From the NCBI GenBank assembly GCA_017569305.1, contig CP069418.1, forward strand, positions 2,976,001-3,040,000: a stretch of 64,000 nt of DNA, written 5' to 3'. The first letter of the stretch is position 1, and each line of letters starts with the position of its first letter. The DNA is from Clostridiales bacterium FE2011. GTDB taxonomy: Bacteria > Bacillota > Clostridia > Christensenellales > Aristaeellaceae. The position numbers and the translations under genes were made by a program. This document shows positions 31,680-40,290 of the stretch, in pieces. Under the pieces are notes generated by a model. That model was given only the letters and a program-made list of their open reading frames with translations, did no database searches and had not been told where the DNA came from.

Positions 31680-31684
31680 AAAGG

Positions 31685-32845
31685 TTATTTGCAGGCAGCT
31701 TTGATGACGTCTGCGGCTTTGATCAGGAGTTCGTCCGGGGTGTTCAGGGCGGGGAGAAGGCGGACTTTATCCTTTGCGGTGAGGCAGAGAACGCCGTTTT
31801 CCCTGCAGGCGGCCAGAACTTCTGCGGCGGGTTTGGTGGTCTTCAGACCGATCATCAGACCCAGACCGGAGATGCTTTCGATTCCGGGAGCACCCTCCAG
31901 CAGGCTGCGGATCAGCTGGCTCTTGCGGGTGACCTCAGCGAGAAAGTCATCTGTCAGCCGCTCCACAATGGAGAGCGCAGCTGCCGCTGCGATCGGATTG
32001 CCACCGAAGGTGGAACCGTGATCGCCGTAGGAAAGGACATCCTTCACTTTCTCGCTCATCAGGGTGGCGCCCATGGGCAGGCCACCGGCCAGTCCCTTGG
32101 CGGTAGAAACCACATCAGGCTGCAGACCGTATTGCATATAGGCGTACATGGTGCCGGTGCGGCCGTTGCCGGTCTGCACTTCGTCCACCATGAGCAGGAT
32201 ATCCTGCTCCTTCAGGAAGGCAGCCAGCTCCTTCACGAAATCCGGAGCCAGGGCGATGACGCCGCCTTCACCCTGTACCATCTCGATGAGAACCGCGGCG
32301 ACAGTGCCGTTAGCGCAAAGCTTTTTCAGCGCATCCATATCTCCGGCAGGGAAAGAAGCAAAGCCGGGAGTCAGAGGCTGGAAGAGTTCGTGAAAGTGAT
32401 CCTGTCCGGTGGCGGCCAGGGTGGTCAGGGTCCGGCCATGGAAGCTCTGCTCCAGCGTCACAATAGTAGAGCAGGCGGGTCCTTTGTGTTCCGCGGCCCA
32501 TTTCCGGGCAACCTTGATGGCGCATTCATTGGCTTCTGCTCCGGAATTGGAGAAGAACACCTTGGACATGCCGGTCTTATCACACAGGGCCTTGGCCAGG
32601 TTGGCACAGGGAGCAGTGTAGAACAGGTTCGACATATGCTGAACGCTGTGGATCTGCTTTTCCACAGCTGCGATCCATTCGTCATCCGCTACACCGAAGG
32701 AGGTGACTGCGATGCCTGAACCCATGTCGATATATTCCTTGCCATTGACATCCTTTACCAGGGAACCTTTGCCGCTGATGATTTCAATGGGGAACCGTTT
32801 GTAGGTGGAGGCGACGTATTGGTTGTCCAGTTCGATGGTGTTCAT
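31685..32845 (-). CDS. argD: Acetylornithine aminotransferase
   Basis: ArgD is the PLP-dependent class III transaminase that turns N-acetylglutamate semialdehyde into N-acetylornithine. The 386-residue product has the family patterns: YIDMGSGIAVTSFG near residue 40, VFFSNSGAEANECAIKVARK near 95, LMVDEVQTGNGRTG (PLP Asp near 215), and the PLP lysine in DVVSTAKGLAGGLPMG. Length is typical. It follows argB after 95 bases on the same strand. Confidence 0.96.
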   Translation of the reverse strand: MNTIELDNQYVASTYKRFPIEIISGKGSLVKDVNGKEYIDMGSGIAVTSFGVADDEWIAAVEKQIHSVQHMSNLFYTAPCANLAKALCDKTGMSKVFFSNSGAEANECAIKVARKWAAEHKGPACSTIVTLEQSFHGRTLTTLAATGQDHFHELFQPLTPGFASFPAGDMDALKKLCANGTVAAVLIEMVQGEGGVIALAPDFVKELAAFLKEQDILLMVDEVQTGNGRTGTMYAYMQYGLQPDVVSTAKGLAGGLPMGATLMSEKVKDVLSYGDHGSTFGGNPIAAAAALSIVERLTDDFLAEVTRKSQLIRSLLEGAPGIESISGLGLMIGLKTTKPAAEVLAACRENGVLCLTAKDKVRLLPALNTPDELLIKAADVIKAACK

Positions 32846-32861
32846 AGGAACCTCCGGATAA

Positions 32862-32936
32862 TTATCAGAATTAAGAATTCAGAATTCAGAATTAATGGTG
32901 GACAAAATATCTTCATCCTGCGGATTTGATATTTTG
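32862..32936. repeat. Quasi-repeat and hairpin between argB and argD
   Basis: AATTAAGAATTCAGAATTC-type words are followed by an inverted repeat CAAAATATC (32903-32911) with GATATTTTG (32928-32936) just after the argB stop. There is no long T run, so it is more likely an mRNA-stability or processing hairpin than a full terminator. Confidence 0.5.
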
Positions 32937-32940
32937 ACGC

Positions 32941-33837
32941 TCACTCCCAGCCCTTTTGCCTGTCATCAGCTTCTTCTCCTTTGGAGACCATGGTGCCGGC
33001 ACCTTCGTCGGTGAGAAGCTCCATCAGGATGGAGTGAGGGACGCGGCCGTCCATGATAACTACGTTGCGAACGCCACGGGAAAGGGCTTTCGCACAGCAT
33101 TCCACCTTCGGGATCATGCCGCCGGAGATAATGCCGCTGTCATACAGGGAGGGCAGCTCAGGCAGGGTGATCTGGGGAATCAGGGTGGAAGGATCGTTCT
33201 TGTCCTTCAGTACACCGGCAATGTCTGTCATCATGATCAGACGCTCGGCACCCAGCGCTCCGGCGATATAAGCTGCAGCAGTATCGCCATTGATGTTGTA
33301 GGCGTTGCCGCTCTTGTCACAGCCGACGGTGGAGACTACCGGGATGTAGCCCCGGTCCAGCAGGTCGGTGACAGGCTGGATGTGCACTTTCTGGATTTCG
33401 CCCACATAGCCCAGGCGTTCATCCTTCATGCTGCACTGCAGCAGGCGTCCGTCCATACCGGAGAGACCGACAGCTTTGCCACCTTTCATTTCCAGCAGGT
33501 TGACCAGCGTCTTGTTGATTTTGCCGGCCAGCACCATCTGGACAATGTCCATGGTTTCCTTATCCGTGACACGCAGGCCATCCACAAACTCCGGCTTTTT
33601 GCCGAGCTTGTCCATGAGATCGTTGATCTCCGGGCCGCCGCCGTGAACCAGCACAATGCGCACGCCGATCAGCCACAGCAGGACGATGTCCTCCATGACC
33701 TGCTGCTTCAGCTGGTCATTGATCATGGCATTTCCGCCGTATTTCACGACAACCACCTTGCCAGCGTAACGGCGGATGTAAGGCAGAGCAGCGGTCAGGA
33801 CTTCCGCCCGCTCCATGTTAGTGAGGTTGGTATTCAT
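32941..33837 (-). CDS. argB: Acetylglutamate kinase
   Basis: ArgB phosphorylates N-acetylglutamate, the controlled step in many bacteria. The 298-residue amino-acid-kinase fold shows VVVVKYGGNAMIND (Lys for phosphates, about residue 30), VLVHGGGPEINDLM, and the C-terminal GGMIPKVECCAKALSRGVRN. It carries the N-terminal helix region (NLTNMERAEVLTAALPYIRR) linked to arginine-sensitive hexameric enzymes, so feedback inhibition by arginine is plausible. Two adjacent ATGs follow AAGGAG; the second (33837) has the better spacing. Confidence 0.97.
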   Translation of the reverse strand: MNTNLTNMERAEVLTAALPYIRRYAGKVVVVKYGGNAMINDQLKQQVMEDIVLLWLIGVRIVLVHGGGPEINDLMDKLGKKPEFVDGLRVTDKETMDIVQMVLAGKINKTLVNLLEMKGGKAVGLSGMDGRLLQCSMKDERLGYVGEIQKVHIQPVTDLLDRGYIPVVSTVGCDKSGNAYNINGDTAAAYIAGALGAERLIMMTDIAGVLKDKNDPSTLIPQITLPELPSLYDSGIISGGMIPKVECCAKALSRGVRNVVIMDGRVPHSILMELLTDEGAGTMVSKGEEADDRQKGWE

Positions 33838-33871
33838 CATAGCACTCCTTATGATCTTCACTGATTGGAAT

Positions 33872-33907
33872 CAAAATTCATAATTCACAATTCAAAATTC
33901 ATAATTG
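33872..33907. repeat. Low-complexity quasi-repeat between argJ and argB
   Basis: Variants of AATTCATAATTCACAATTC follow each other with single-base differences. The same words bound the R1 and R2 repeats. Confidence 0.55.
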
Positions 33908-33942
33908 AGATACTTTTCAGACCTGTTGAATGAAACAGCGTG

Positions 33943-35190
33943 TCAGGTCCGATAATCGCCGTTGATTTTGACGTAGTCATAGGTGAGATCACAGCCCCAG
34001 GCGGTGGCTTCCTCGTCACCCATGTTCATATCACAGTCAAAGTGCACATCGTGCTCGGAAAGGATGGCCAGTGCCTTTTCCTCATCAAAGAGCTGCACGC
34101 AGCCGTCCTTGTAGAAGCAGACGGAACCGGATTTACCGGTCATGGTGATGACGATGTTTGCCGGATCAAAGGCAGGACCGGCATAACCGAGGGCACAGAG
34201 CACCCGGCCGCAGTTGGCGTCCTTGCCATAGATCATGGCTTTGACCAGACTGGATCCGGCTACTGAACGGGCCAGGGTTCGGGCGTTTTCCTTCGTGTCA
34301 GCGTTGAAAACGCGGATTTCCAACAGGTGGGTAGCGCCTTCACCGTCAGAAGCCATCAGGACTGACAGATCATGGCAGACGCTGTACAGAGCGGAACAAA
34401 AGAGCTCATAACTTTCATCTTCCACTGTGATCGGCTTGTTACCGGCAAGACCGCTGGAGAAGAGCAGCAGGGTATCGTTGGTGCTGGTGTCGCCGTCCAC
34501 GGTGATCATGTTGAAGGTGTCCTTGATCACATTGCTGAGTGCTTTCTGCAGCAGGGAGGGATCGATGGCGCAGTCTGTGGCCAGGTATCCCAGCATGGTG
34601 CACATGTTCGGATGAATCATGCCGGAGCCCTTGCTCATGCCGCCAAGGCGGACGGTAACCGTGCCTTCGCCGGAAACGGCGGGAAGATCGAACTCTACCG
34701 CATATTCCTTGTTCACGGTATCGGTGGTCATGATGGCCTTGCTGGCCAGGGTGCCGGCTTCAGCAGAATCAGAAAGATTCTTTGCCATCACGGTGACGCC
34801 CGCAGTGATCCGGTCCAGGGGCACATTCGGACCGATGACGCCGGTGGAGCCAACCAGAACTTCATCGGCGGAGATTCCCAGGATTTCGGCGGTATGCTTT
34901 GCGGTTTCACTGCACAGGCGCATACCTTCCTCACCGGTGCCTGCATTGGCAATGCCGGTGTTGACAACCACGGCACGGGCGGGCTTGCCGGACTTTACAA
35001 TGCCCATGTCCCAAAGCACGGGAGCGGCCTTGACCCGGTTGGAAGTGAAGGTTCCGGCTACCGCACAGGGCACATCCGTAAACAGCAGCGCCATATCCCG
35101 ACGGTTCTGATACTTGATGGCCGCTTCGCAGCTTGCAGCCTTAAATCCCTTTGCTGCGGTAAAACCGCCCGCTATCTTACGAATCTTCAT
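33943..35190 (-). CDS. argJ: Bifunctional ornithine acetyltransferase / N-acetylglutamate synthase
   Basis: ArgJ recycles the acetyl group from N-acetylornithine to glutamate and in bifunctional forms also uses acetyl-CoA. The 415-residue precursor cleaves itself before a threonine; the site is visible as KAIMTTDTVNKEYAV with the nucleophilic Thr near residue 155. Other patterns: GVTVMAKNLSDSAEAGT and SGLAGNKPITVEDESYELF. Its start overlaps the stop of the upstream GNAT gene by 14 bases. Confidence 0.97.
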   Translation of the reverse strand: MKIRKIAGGFTAAKGFKAASCEAAIKYQNRRDMALLFTDVPCAVAGTFTSNRVKAAPVLWDMGIVKSGKPARAVVVNTGIANAGTGEEGMRLCSETAKHTAEILGISADEVLVGSTGVIGPNVPLDRITAGVTVMAKNLSDSAEAGTLASKAIMTTDTVNKEYAVEFDLPAVSGEGTVTVRLGGMSKGSGMIHPNMCTMLGYLATDCAIDPSLLQKALSNVIKDTFNMITVDGDTSTNDTLLLFSSGLAGNKPITVEDESYELFCSALYSVCHDLSVLMASDGEGATHLLEIRVFNADTKENARTLARSVAGSSLVKAMIYGKDANCGRVLCALGYAGPAFDPANIVITMTGKSGSVCFYKDGCVQLFDEEKALAILSEHDVHFDCDMNMGDEEATAWGCDLTYDYVKINGDYRT

Positions 35191-35668
35191 TGTCTTCTCC
35201 TATAAAACGCGTAATGTTCTTATCGTTCAGTACGAAATCGTAGTAGTTAACGTCGGAACGTTTGTTCCAGCCGATCTGTTTCCAGAAGGCGTTTCCGGCA
35301 TCGTTGGCTGTGAAGGCAATCAGTGCTACTTTGTTGATGCCCATGGCCTTCAGCTGATGCATACAGAAGCCGACCATGTGGGTGCCGATGCCCCGGCGCC
35401 GGTATTCCTTAGCGACGCATACATGATACAGGGCGCCCTGGCGGCCGTCAGAACCGCACAGGATTGTGCCGATGATCCGGTTCCCGGCCTTCGCGACAAC
35501 GCTTGTGGTGGGATTCCGCTGAATGAAGCGCTCAATGTCTTCCCGGGAATCATCCAGCGCGCGGATGCCAAAGCCCCGGATGGTCATCCAGAGGGCCCGG
35601 ACGTCGTCGTAATCCTCCGGTTTCATCGGCATGATGTCGATTTCGTTGATTAACTGCTGATCCATCAT
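35177..35668 (-). CDS. GNAT acetyltransferase inside the arginine operon
   Basis: The 163-residue product has the acetyl-CoA-binding GNAT core, with motif A ALYHVCVAKEYRRRGIGTHM near residues 82-101. It sits between argC and argJ and overlaps argJ by 14 bases. This makes a role as an ArgA-like N-acetylglutamate synthase plausible, which would prime the cycle that ArgJ maintains. The match is to generic GNAT proteins, so another substrate is possible. Confidence 0.75.
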   Translation of the reverse strand: MMDQQLINEIDIMPMKPEDYDDVRALWMTIRGFGIRALDDSREDIERFIQRNPTTSVVAKAGNRIIGTILCGSDGRQGALYHVCVAKEYRRRGIGTHMVGFCMHQLKAMGINKVALIAFTANDAGNAFWKQIGWNKRSDVNYYDFVLNDKNITRFIGEDNEDS

Positions 35669-35709
35669 TAACTCCCCGTTGAGTTTGATGCAGCCAGCTT
35701 TGTGCCGGC

Positions 35710-36633
35710 TTAAACCACCAGGCCTTCTGCCTCATCAAGGCCGAGTGCGATGTTCATATTCTGGATTGCCGCGCCTGAGGCACCTTTGCCCAGGTTGTCA
35801 AAGCGGGATACCAGCAGGATCCGTTCCTCGTTTCCGTAAACGGAGACCTGCAGATCATCCCGGCCGGCAAAAGCACCGGCGGAGAGGAAGCCGCTTTCAT
35901 CCGGCGTTTCCGCATAGCGGATCAGGCCCTTCTGATAATATGCCTTATAGACTTCACGGATTTCATCAGGTGTGGCGGAGGTTTCCGCGGGCGTCAGCGG
36001 CACGGTGACTTCCATGCCGGCGTAGTACGGAGCCACGATGGGGCTGAATACCGGCGCGTGATCCAGGCTGCACAGCTTAGCCATTTCCGGCAGATGCTTG
36101 TGCATCTGGGTAAGGCCGTACTGCCGAGGCGCCTGGTACAGCGGATCCACGTCCTCAGACTCGTACTCCGCAATCATCTTTTTTCCGCCGCCGGAGTAAC
36201 CGGTGAGAGAAAAACTGGACAGGCGGACATCTTTTTTCAGAAGTCCGGCGGAGACCAGCGGTGCTACCAGGGAGATGAAACCGGTGGCGTGACAGCCGGG
36301 GTTGGCTATACGCTTTGCTGTTATCAGCTTCTCCCGCAGGCCGGTCAGTTCCGGCATGCCGTACACCCAGTCCTCTGATACCCGGTGCGCGGTGGAGGTG
36401 TCAATGATGACAGCATCCGGACTGGTTACGAAGGAGGCGGCTTCTATTGCTGCCGCATCCGGCAGGCAGAGGAAGGAAACGGCGGCACTGTTCAGTGCTT
36501 CCGCCCGGGCAGCGGGATCTTTGCGGGTCTCTTCCGGCAGGATGATCAGTTCAATATCCTTCCGGGCGGAAAGGCGTTCCCGGATCCGCAGGCCGGTGGT
36601 TCCGGCGCTTCCGTCAATAAAAACCTGAATCAT
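35710..36633 (-). CDS. argC: N-acetyl-gamma-glutamyl-phosphate reductase, short type
   Basis: ArgC reduces N-acetylglutamyl phosphate with NADPH. The 307-residue product has the NAD-binding start IQVFIDGSAGTTGLRIRERL and the active-site cysteine in ANPGCHATGFISLVAPL near residue 115. The length and the SAGTTG motif mark the shorter type 2 ArgC. ATG 36633 has AAAGGA upstream; the frame extends upstream into a quasi-repeat without homology. Confidence 0.95.
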   Translation of the reverse strand: MIQVFIDGSAGTTGLRIRERLSARKDIELIILPEETRKDPAARAEALNSAAVSFLCLPDAAAIEAASFVTSPDAVIIDTSTAHRVSEDWVYGMPELTGLREKLITAKRIANPGCHATGFISLVAPLVSAGLLKKDVRLSSFSLTGYSGGGKKMIAEYESEDVDPLYQAPRQYGLTQMHKHLPEMAKLCSLDHAPVFSPIVAPYYAGMEVTVPLTPAETSATPDEIREVYKAYYQKGLIRYAETPDESGFLSAGAFAGRDDLQVSVYGNEERILLVSRFDNLGKGASGAAIQNMNIALGLDEAEGLVV

Positions 36634-36650
36634 GAAAGTTCCTTTCATCA

Positions 36651-36683
36651 AATGAAGAATGAAGAATGAAAAATGAAGAATTT
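36651..36683. repeat. Low-complexity quasi-repeat before argC
   Basis: Four close variants of ATGAAGAATGAA follow each other. Similar words occur at 2190-2225 and 5743-5777. Confidence 0.5.
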
Positions 36684-36702
36684 CAGATACCGCCCTATGA
36701 TA

Positions 36703-36740
36703 TGAAACCATCCCGCCGGGTGAGGGCGGGAATGGTTTCA
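36703..36740 (-). terminator. Hairpin after argG
   Basis: TGAAACCATCCCGCC (36703-36717) pairs with 36725-36740 with one bulge. No T run follows, so it may only reduce transcription into argC or protect the argG mRNA end. Confidence 0.5.
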
Positions 36741-36752
36741 ATGAGATTCAGA

Positions 36753-37979
36753 TTACTTCTTCTGATTTGCAGCGTCCACCAGCGCCTGAACCTTGGTGGG
36801 CAGACCGAACAGGGTGATGAAGCCGGCGGAATCTTTCTGATCGTAATCGCTGGCACCGAAGGTGGCGATATCTTCAGAATACAGGGAGTAATCGCTCCAG
36901 ACACCGGCTTTGATGATGTTGCCCTTGTAGAGCTTGAGCTTCACTTTACCGGTAACCTTTTCCTGGGTCTTGTCCACGAAGGCGGACAGCGCTTCCCGCA
37001 GGGGAGAGAACCACAGGCCGTTGTAAACCAGTTCGGCGAAGGTGATGGACAGCTTCTGCTTCTCGTGCATGGTGAGCTTATCCAGGCAGATGGATTCGAG
37101 GGTCTCGTGAGCTTTGTACAGGATCGTTCCGCCGGGGGTCTCATACACGCCGCGGCACTTCATGCCGACCAGCCGGTTCTCGACGATGTCGATGATGCCG
37201 ATACCGTTGGCGCCGCCCAGCTCATTCAGCTTCAGGATGATGTTCTTGGCGGACATCTTTTCGCCGTCCAGGGCGACCGGGATACCCTTTTCGAACTCGA
37301 TGGTCACGTAAGTGGGAACATCGGGAGCGTCGATGGGGGAAACACCCATTTCCAGGAAGCCGGGCTTCTCGTACAGCGGCTCGTTGCCGGTATCTTCCAG
37401 ATCCATACCTTCATGGCTCAGGTGCCAGAGGTTCTTATCCTTGGAATAGTTTGTTTCCCGGTTGATCTTCAGCGGGATGTTGTGCGCTTCGGCATAGTCG
37501 ATTTCTTCATCCCGGGACTGGATGCTCCACTCACGCCAGGGGGCGATGATGGGCATGTCGGGAGCGAAGTGTTTCACAGCCAGCTCGAACCGGACCTGGT
37601 CATTACCCTTACCGGTGCAGCCGTGGCAGATGGCGTCAGCGCCTTCCTTCTTGGCAATTTCCACCAGACCCTTGGCGATGCAGGGCCGTGCGTGGCTGGT
37701 GCCCAGCAGGTAGTCTTCATAGACAGCGCCGGCTTTCATGGTGGGGATGATGTAGTCATCCACATATTCTTCAGTCAGGTCCAGCACGTACAGCTTGCTG
37801 GCACCGGTCTTGATGGCCTTTTCTTCCAGACCGTCCAGTTCGGTACCCTGGCCGACGTCGCCGGAGACGGCGATGATTTCAGGATCGTTGTAGTTCTCCT
37901 TCAGCCACGGGATGATGATGGATGTATCGAGACCGCCGGAGTAGGCGAGGACGACTTTCTTGATGTCAGCTTTATTCAT
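36753..37979 (-). CDS. argG: Argininosuccinate synthase
   Basis: ArgG joins citrulline and aspartate using ATP. The 408-residue product begins [20 protein letters not shown], the SGGxDT PP-loop that binds ATP, and contains [16 protein letters not shown] near residue 115-130 and the C-terminal tetramer arm. ATG 37979 has AAGGAGGT with suitable spacing. It is the first gene of the arginine cluster; a consensus promoter and palindromic sites precede it. argH and argF are not in the window. Confidence 0.97.
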   Translation of the reverse strand: MNKADIKKVVLAYSGGLDTSIIIPWLKENYNDPEIIAVSGDVGQGTELDGLEEKAIKTGASKLYVLDLTEEYVDDYIIPTMKAGAVYEDYLLGTSHARPCIAKGLVEIAKKEGADAICHGCTGKGNDQVRFELAVKHFAPDMPIIAPWREWSIQSRDEEIDYAEAHNIPLKINRETNYSKDKNLWHLSHEGMDLEDTGNEPLYEKPGFLEMGVSPIDAPDVPTYVTIEFEKGIPVALDGEKMSAKNIILKLNELGGANGIGIIDIVENRLVGMKCRGVYETPGGTILYKAHETLESICLDKLTMHEKQKLSITFAELVYNGLWFSPLREALSAFVDKTQEKVTGKVKLKLYKGNIIKAGVWSDYSLYSEDIATFGASDYDQKDSAGFITLFGLPTKVQALVDAANQKK

Positions 37980-37994
37980 TGGGGTGACCTCCTT

Positions 37995-38010
37995 CTGCAT
38001 GATTATGCAG
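37995..38010. promoter_or_regulatory. Candidate operator at the argG start of transcription
   Basis: CTGCAT-GATT-ATGCAG is a perfect 6-bp inverted repeat immediately downstream of the -10 box. It shares the TGCATAAT core with the palindrome at 38095-38114. ArgR-type boxes in Gram-positive bacteria are AT-rich palindromes with ends close to TGAAT or TGCAT, so arginine repression is likely but unproven. Confidence 0.5.
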
Positions 38011-38012
38011 GC

Positions 38013-38041
38013 AATATACACCCCTTAAAACCGGTTGTCAA
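38013..38041 (-). promoter_or_regulatory. Arginine operon promoter
   Basis: On the minus strand TTGACA (38036-38041) and TATATT (38013-38018) are 17 bases apart. Confidence 0.85.
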
Positions 38042-38094
38042 GAGGAAAACAATAGAAAATCATAACATTTTTAAAGAAACTTATAAAATGAATA

Positions 38095-38114
38095 TATGCA
38101 TAATGTTATGCATA
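38095..38114. promoter_or_regulatory. Perfect palindrome upstream of the arginine promoter
   Basis: TATGCATAA-TG-TTATGCATA has 9-bp perfect arms. It lies about 55-75 bases upstream of the -35 box; an ARG-box-like AATGAATATATGCAT overlaps its left part. Confidence 0.55.
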
Positions 38115-38136
38115 AACGGTACAAATAATGAATAGA

Positions 38137-38162
38137 AATGAAAAAGCCCGGCAATGCCGGGC
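38137..38162 (-). terminator. LRR gene terminator
   Basis: GCCCGGC (38146-38152) pairs with GCCGGGC (38156-38162); on the minus strand TTTTTCATTTC follows, just after the LRR gene stop. Confidence 0.88.
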
Positions 38163-38168
38163 GAGGAG

Positions 38169-39206
38169 TCAGTCTTCGGGCCAGGGTTTGTCAAAGGGTA
38201 CCCATATTTTATGCCTGAAGCATCTGCGGAAGCGATAGAAACGATCGTGCTCACGCCATTTGTGTGAAATGGCTGAACCCTTGACGGTGAAATCAGCGGT
38301 GCAGTTGGGGTGAAGTTCCTTGAAACGGGTTTGTTCTGATTCCGGAAGCTTCTTCAGCCCGTTTGCCCAGAACCGATCCAGGGAAGTGACTTCATCCAGA
38401 GGGGACAGATCCGTCACCCAGGTGGAGGAGACGTTCAGATCCAGCATTTCCTTACAGTTGGCCAGGGGAGACAGATCAGAAACGTGGGTGTTATGCACTT
38501 CCAGGTACTTCAGGTGAGTGAGCTTACCGACCTCGGTCAGGTCATCCACATGATCGTTGTTGGAGATGATCAGCAGTTCCAGATCCGGGAAGAAGCGGAG
38601 GAAGCTCAGGTCTGTGAAGGAGTTATGTCCCACATCCAGGGCTTTCAGGCCGGGAATATACTGCAGCAGTTCCAGATCTGAGGATTTCAGACGGGTGCCA
38701 TAATCCGTGTGATTCAGCGTGCTGTAGGCGGTAGCGTTGGTAGGGCAGTAGTGTTCTCCGCGGAGATGAACAATCCATTCAAAATGAATTTCAGGATGCT
38801 CCTCCATCAGGGGAATGAAAGTGTCATTGGAGGGCAGCTTGTTGGTGGAGTTGTCCACGGACTTCACATTCGGGCAAAGGGCCAGCAGCAGACGGAAAGT
38901 ATTATCATTCAGATCCTTCTTTGCTTTGGTTAGATCCAGTGCTTCACTTTCATCCGAGAAGGTGACGCCGTTCCATTTACAGGTAAAATGGAACACAGCG
39001 CCTTCCGGCAGCGCGTTGCGGATATCCGTGAGCTGCTGCGGGTTCCAGCCGACATTTGTGGCAACGGCCTCCATGGGCTGGTTGTTTTTGACATATTTCA
39101 GTGCCTTGCTGTAGTTGGACGGCAGATCATCGGCATAAGCGGAACAGACAGCTGCCAGCAGCAGGAAAAGCAGACAGAAAGACAGGATGCAGAAACGTTT
39201 TTTCAT
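38169..39206 (-). CDS. Secreted leucine-rich-repeat protein
   Basis: The 345-residue product has a signal peptide (MKKRFCILSFCLLFLLLAAV, cleavage likely after CSAYA) and a short series of leucine-rich repeats at about residues 190-300, with units such as LKALDVGHNSFTDLSFLRFF and LKYLEVHNTHVSDLSPLANC. The unit length of about 22 residues resembles bacterial internalin-like repeats, often used for binding. There is no LPXTG anchor. The tail (KWREHDRFYRFRRCFRHKIW) is strongly basic. AAGGAGG lies upstream of ATG 39206. Confidence 0.85.
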   Translation of the reverse strand: MKKRFCILSFCLLFLLLAAVCSAYADDLPSNYSKALKYVKNNQPMEAVATNVGWNPQQLTDIRNALPEGAVFHFTCKWNGVTFSDESEALDLTKAKKDLNDNTFRLLLALCPNVKSVDNSTNKLPSNDTFIPLMEEHPEIHFEWIVHLRGEHYCPTNATAYSTLNHTDYGTRLKSSDLELLQYIPGLKALDVGHNSFTDLSFLRFFPDLELLIISNNDHVDDLTEVGKLTHLKYLEVHNTHVSDLSPLANCKEMLDLNVSSTWVTDLSPLDEVTSLDRFWANGLKKLPESEQTRFKELHPNCTADFTVKGSAISHKWREHDRFYRFRRCFRHKIWVPFDKPWPED

Positions 39207-39236
39207 CCTGAAACCTCCTTTGAAAGGAATGAAATT

Positions 39237-39265
39237 ATTATCATAAAAGAAGGAATCCATGTCAA
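39237..39265 (-). promoter_or_regulatory. LRR gene promoter
   Basis: On the minus strand TTGACA (39260-39265) and GATAAT (39237-39242) are 17 bases apart. Confidence 0.7.
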
Positions 39266-39284
39266 GCTGATTGCTTCAAGAAGC

Positions 39285-39313
39285 TTGCGTGGAATGCCTT
39301 CCTATGATATAAA
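39285..39313 (+). promoter_or_regulatory. Promoter of the NAGPA-like gene
   Basis: TTGCGT (39285-39290) and TATAAA (39308-39313) are 17 bases apart; it diverges from the LRR promoter. Confidence 0.6.
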
Positions 39314-39350
39314 TAACTCTGTATGAAAAGTCTGGGAGGAGTTATCTGAA

Positions 39351-40286
39351 ATGCGTTCAGAAAAACGTTTTCTGCTTGTGCTGGCGGTCGCTGTAATGGC
39401 CCTCTGTATGCTTGGTTCCGCCGTGGCGGAAATCAAACCGATTCCGCTGGATATGCTGGAGCATGGAACCGCGCCGAAAGCGGAAGGCTGGATCGTGCCG
39501 AACAAGGAATATGAGGACGAATCTATTCATGCTGTACTGGATCAGAGAAAAAACTATGATTCCAAGTCCAGTGACGGCGGTACTACCATCAGCTGGGTTG
39601 TGATCGAGATCAAGGATCCTTCTCAGATCCGTACAGCGCTGAGCTTTGACAGCTTTGATATCAAGAAGGGCGCACAGCCTGAGGAGATCGTTCCTTATCT
39701 CAACGCTGTTGTTGCGTTCAATGACGACTACGTCAAGATGAGCAACTTCAAGGGCTATGTGATGCGTCAGGGCGAACTGCTCCTGGACAACCTGGATGAC
39801 TGGGATGAGGGCCTGAAACAGGACGTGCTGATCATTGACGACCAGGGTGACCTGTCTGTGGTTCAGAAAGCATCTTCTGCCGATGTACAGGCCTTCCTTG
39901 CCAACCTGGAAGCAGACGGGAAAAAAGCGGTGAATATCTTCACCTTCGGACCGGCTCTGGTAATCGATGGTGTGGCCCAGAAGATCGAGAGAAACTCGAG
40001 TACACATTCCCTGAACCTGGCAACGGCCAGAACGGCAATCTGCCAGCTGGGGCCGCTGAAGTATGCGGTATTTACTGTGGACTCCGCTAAAACAGGATAC
40101 GGCATGAACGGCCAGGAACTGGCGGACTTTATCGTCAAGAAGTTTCCGGAATGCAAGATTGCGTACAATCTGGACGGAGGCGGAACTTCCGAACTCTGGC
40201 TGGGCCAGAAAAAGGTCAACAAGGCGATCGGTATGCGCGAAATCCCGGGTATGATCTATTTCGCTTCTGCGGCATCGGGGGACTGA
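39351..40286 (+). CDS. Secreted phosphodiester glycosidase (NAGPA-like)
   Basis: The 311-residue protein has a signal peptide (residues 1-26, ending in SAVAE). Its NAGPA/DUF2233 domain shows LATARTAICQLGPLKYAVFT and IAYNLDGGGTSELWL near the C-terminus, the signature of enzymes that cleave sugar-phosphodiester bonds such as those in capped cell-surface polymers. A GGGAGGAG site precedes the ATG. The Lgt-like gene follows after four bases, so the two form an operon acting at the cell envelope. Confidence 0.85.
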   Translation: MRSEKRFLLVLAVAVMALCMLGSAVAEIKPIPLDMLEHGTAPKAEGWIVPNKEYEDESIHAVLDQRKNYDSKSSDGGTTISWVVIEIKDPSQIRTALSFDSFDIKKGAQPEEIVPYLNAVVAFNDDYVKMSNFKGYVMRQGELLLDNLDDWDEGLKQDVLIIDDQGDLSVVQKASSADVQAFLANLEADGKKAVNIFTFGPALVIDGVAQKIERNSSTHSLNLATARTAICQLGPLKYAVFTVDSAKTGYGMNGQELADFIVKKFPECKIAYNLDGGGTSELWLGQKKVNKAIGMREIPGMIYFASAASGD

Positions 40287-40290
40287 CATA

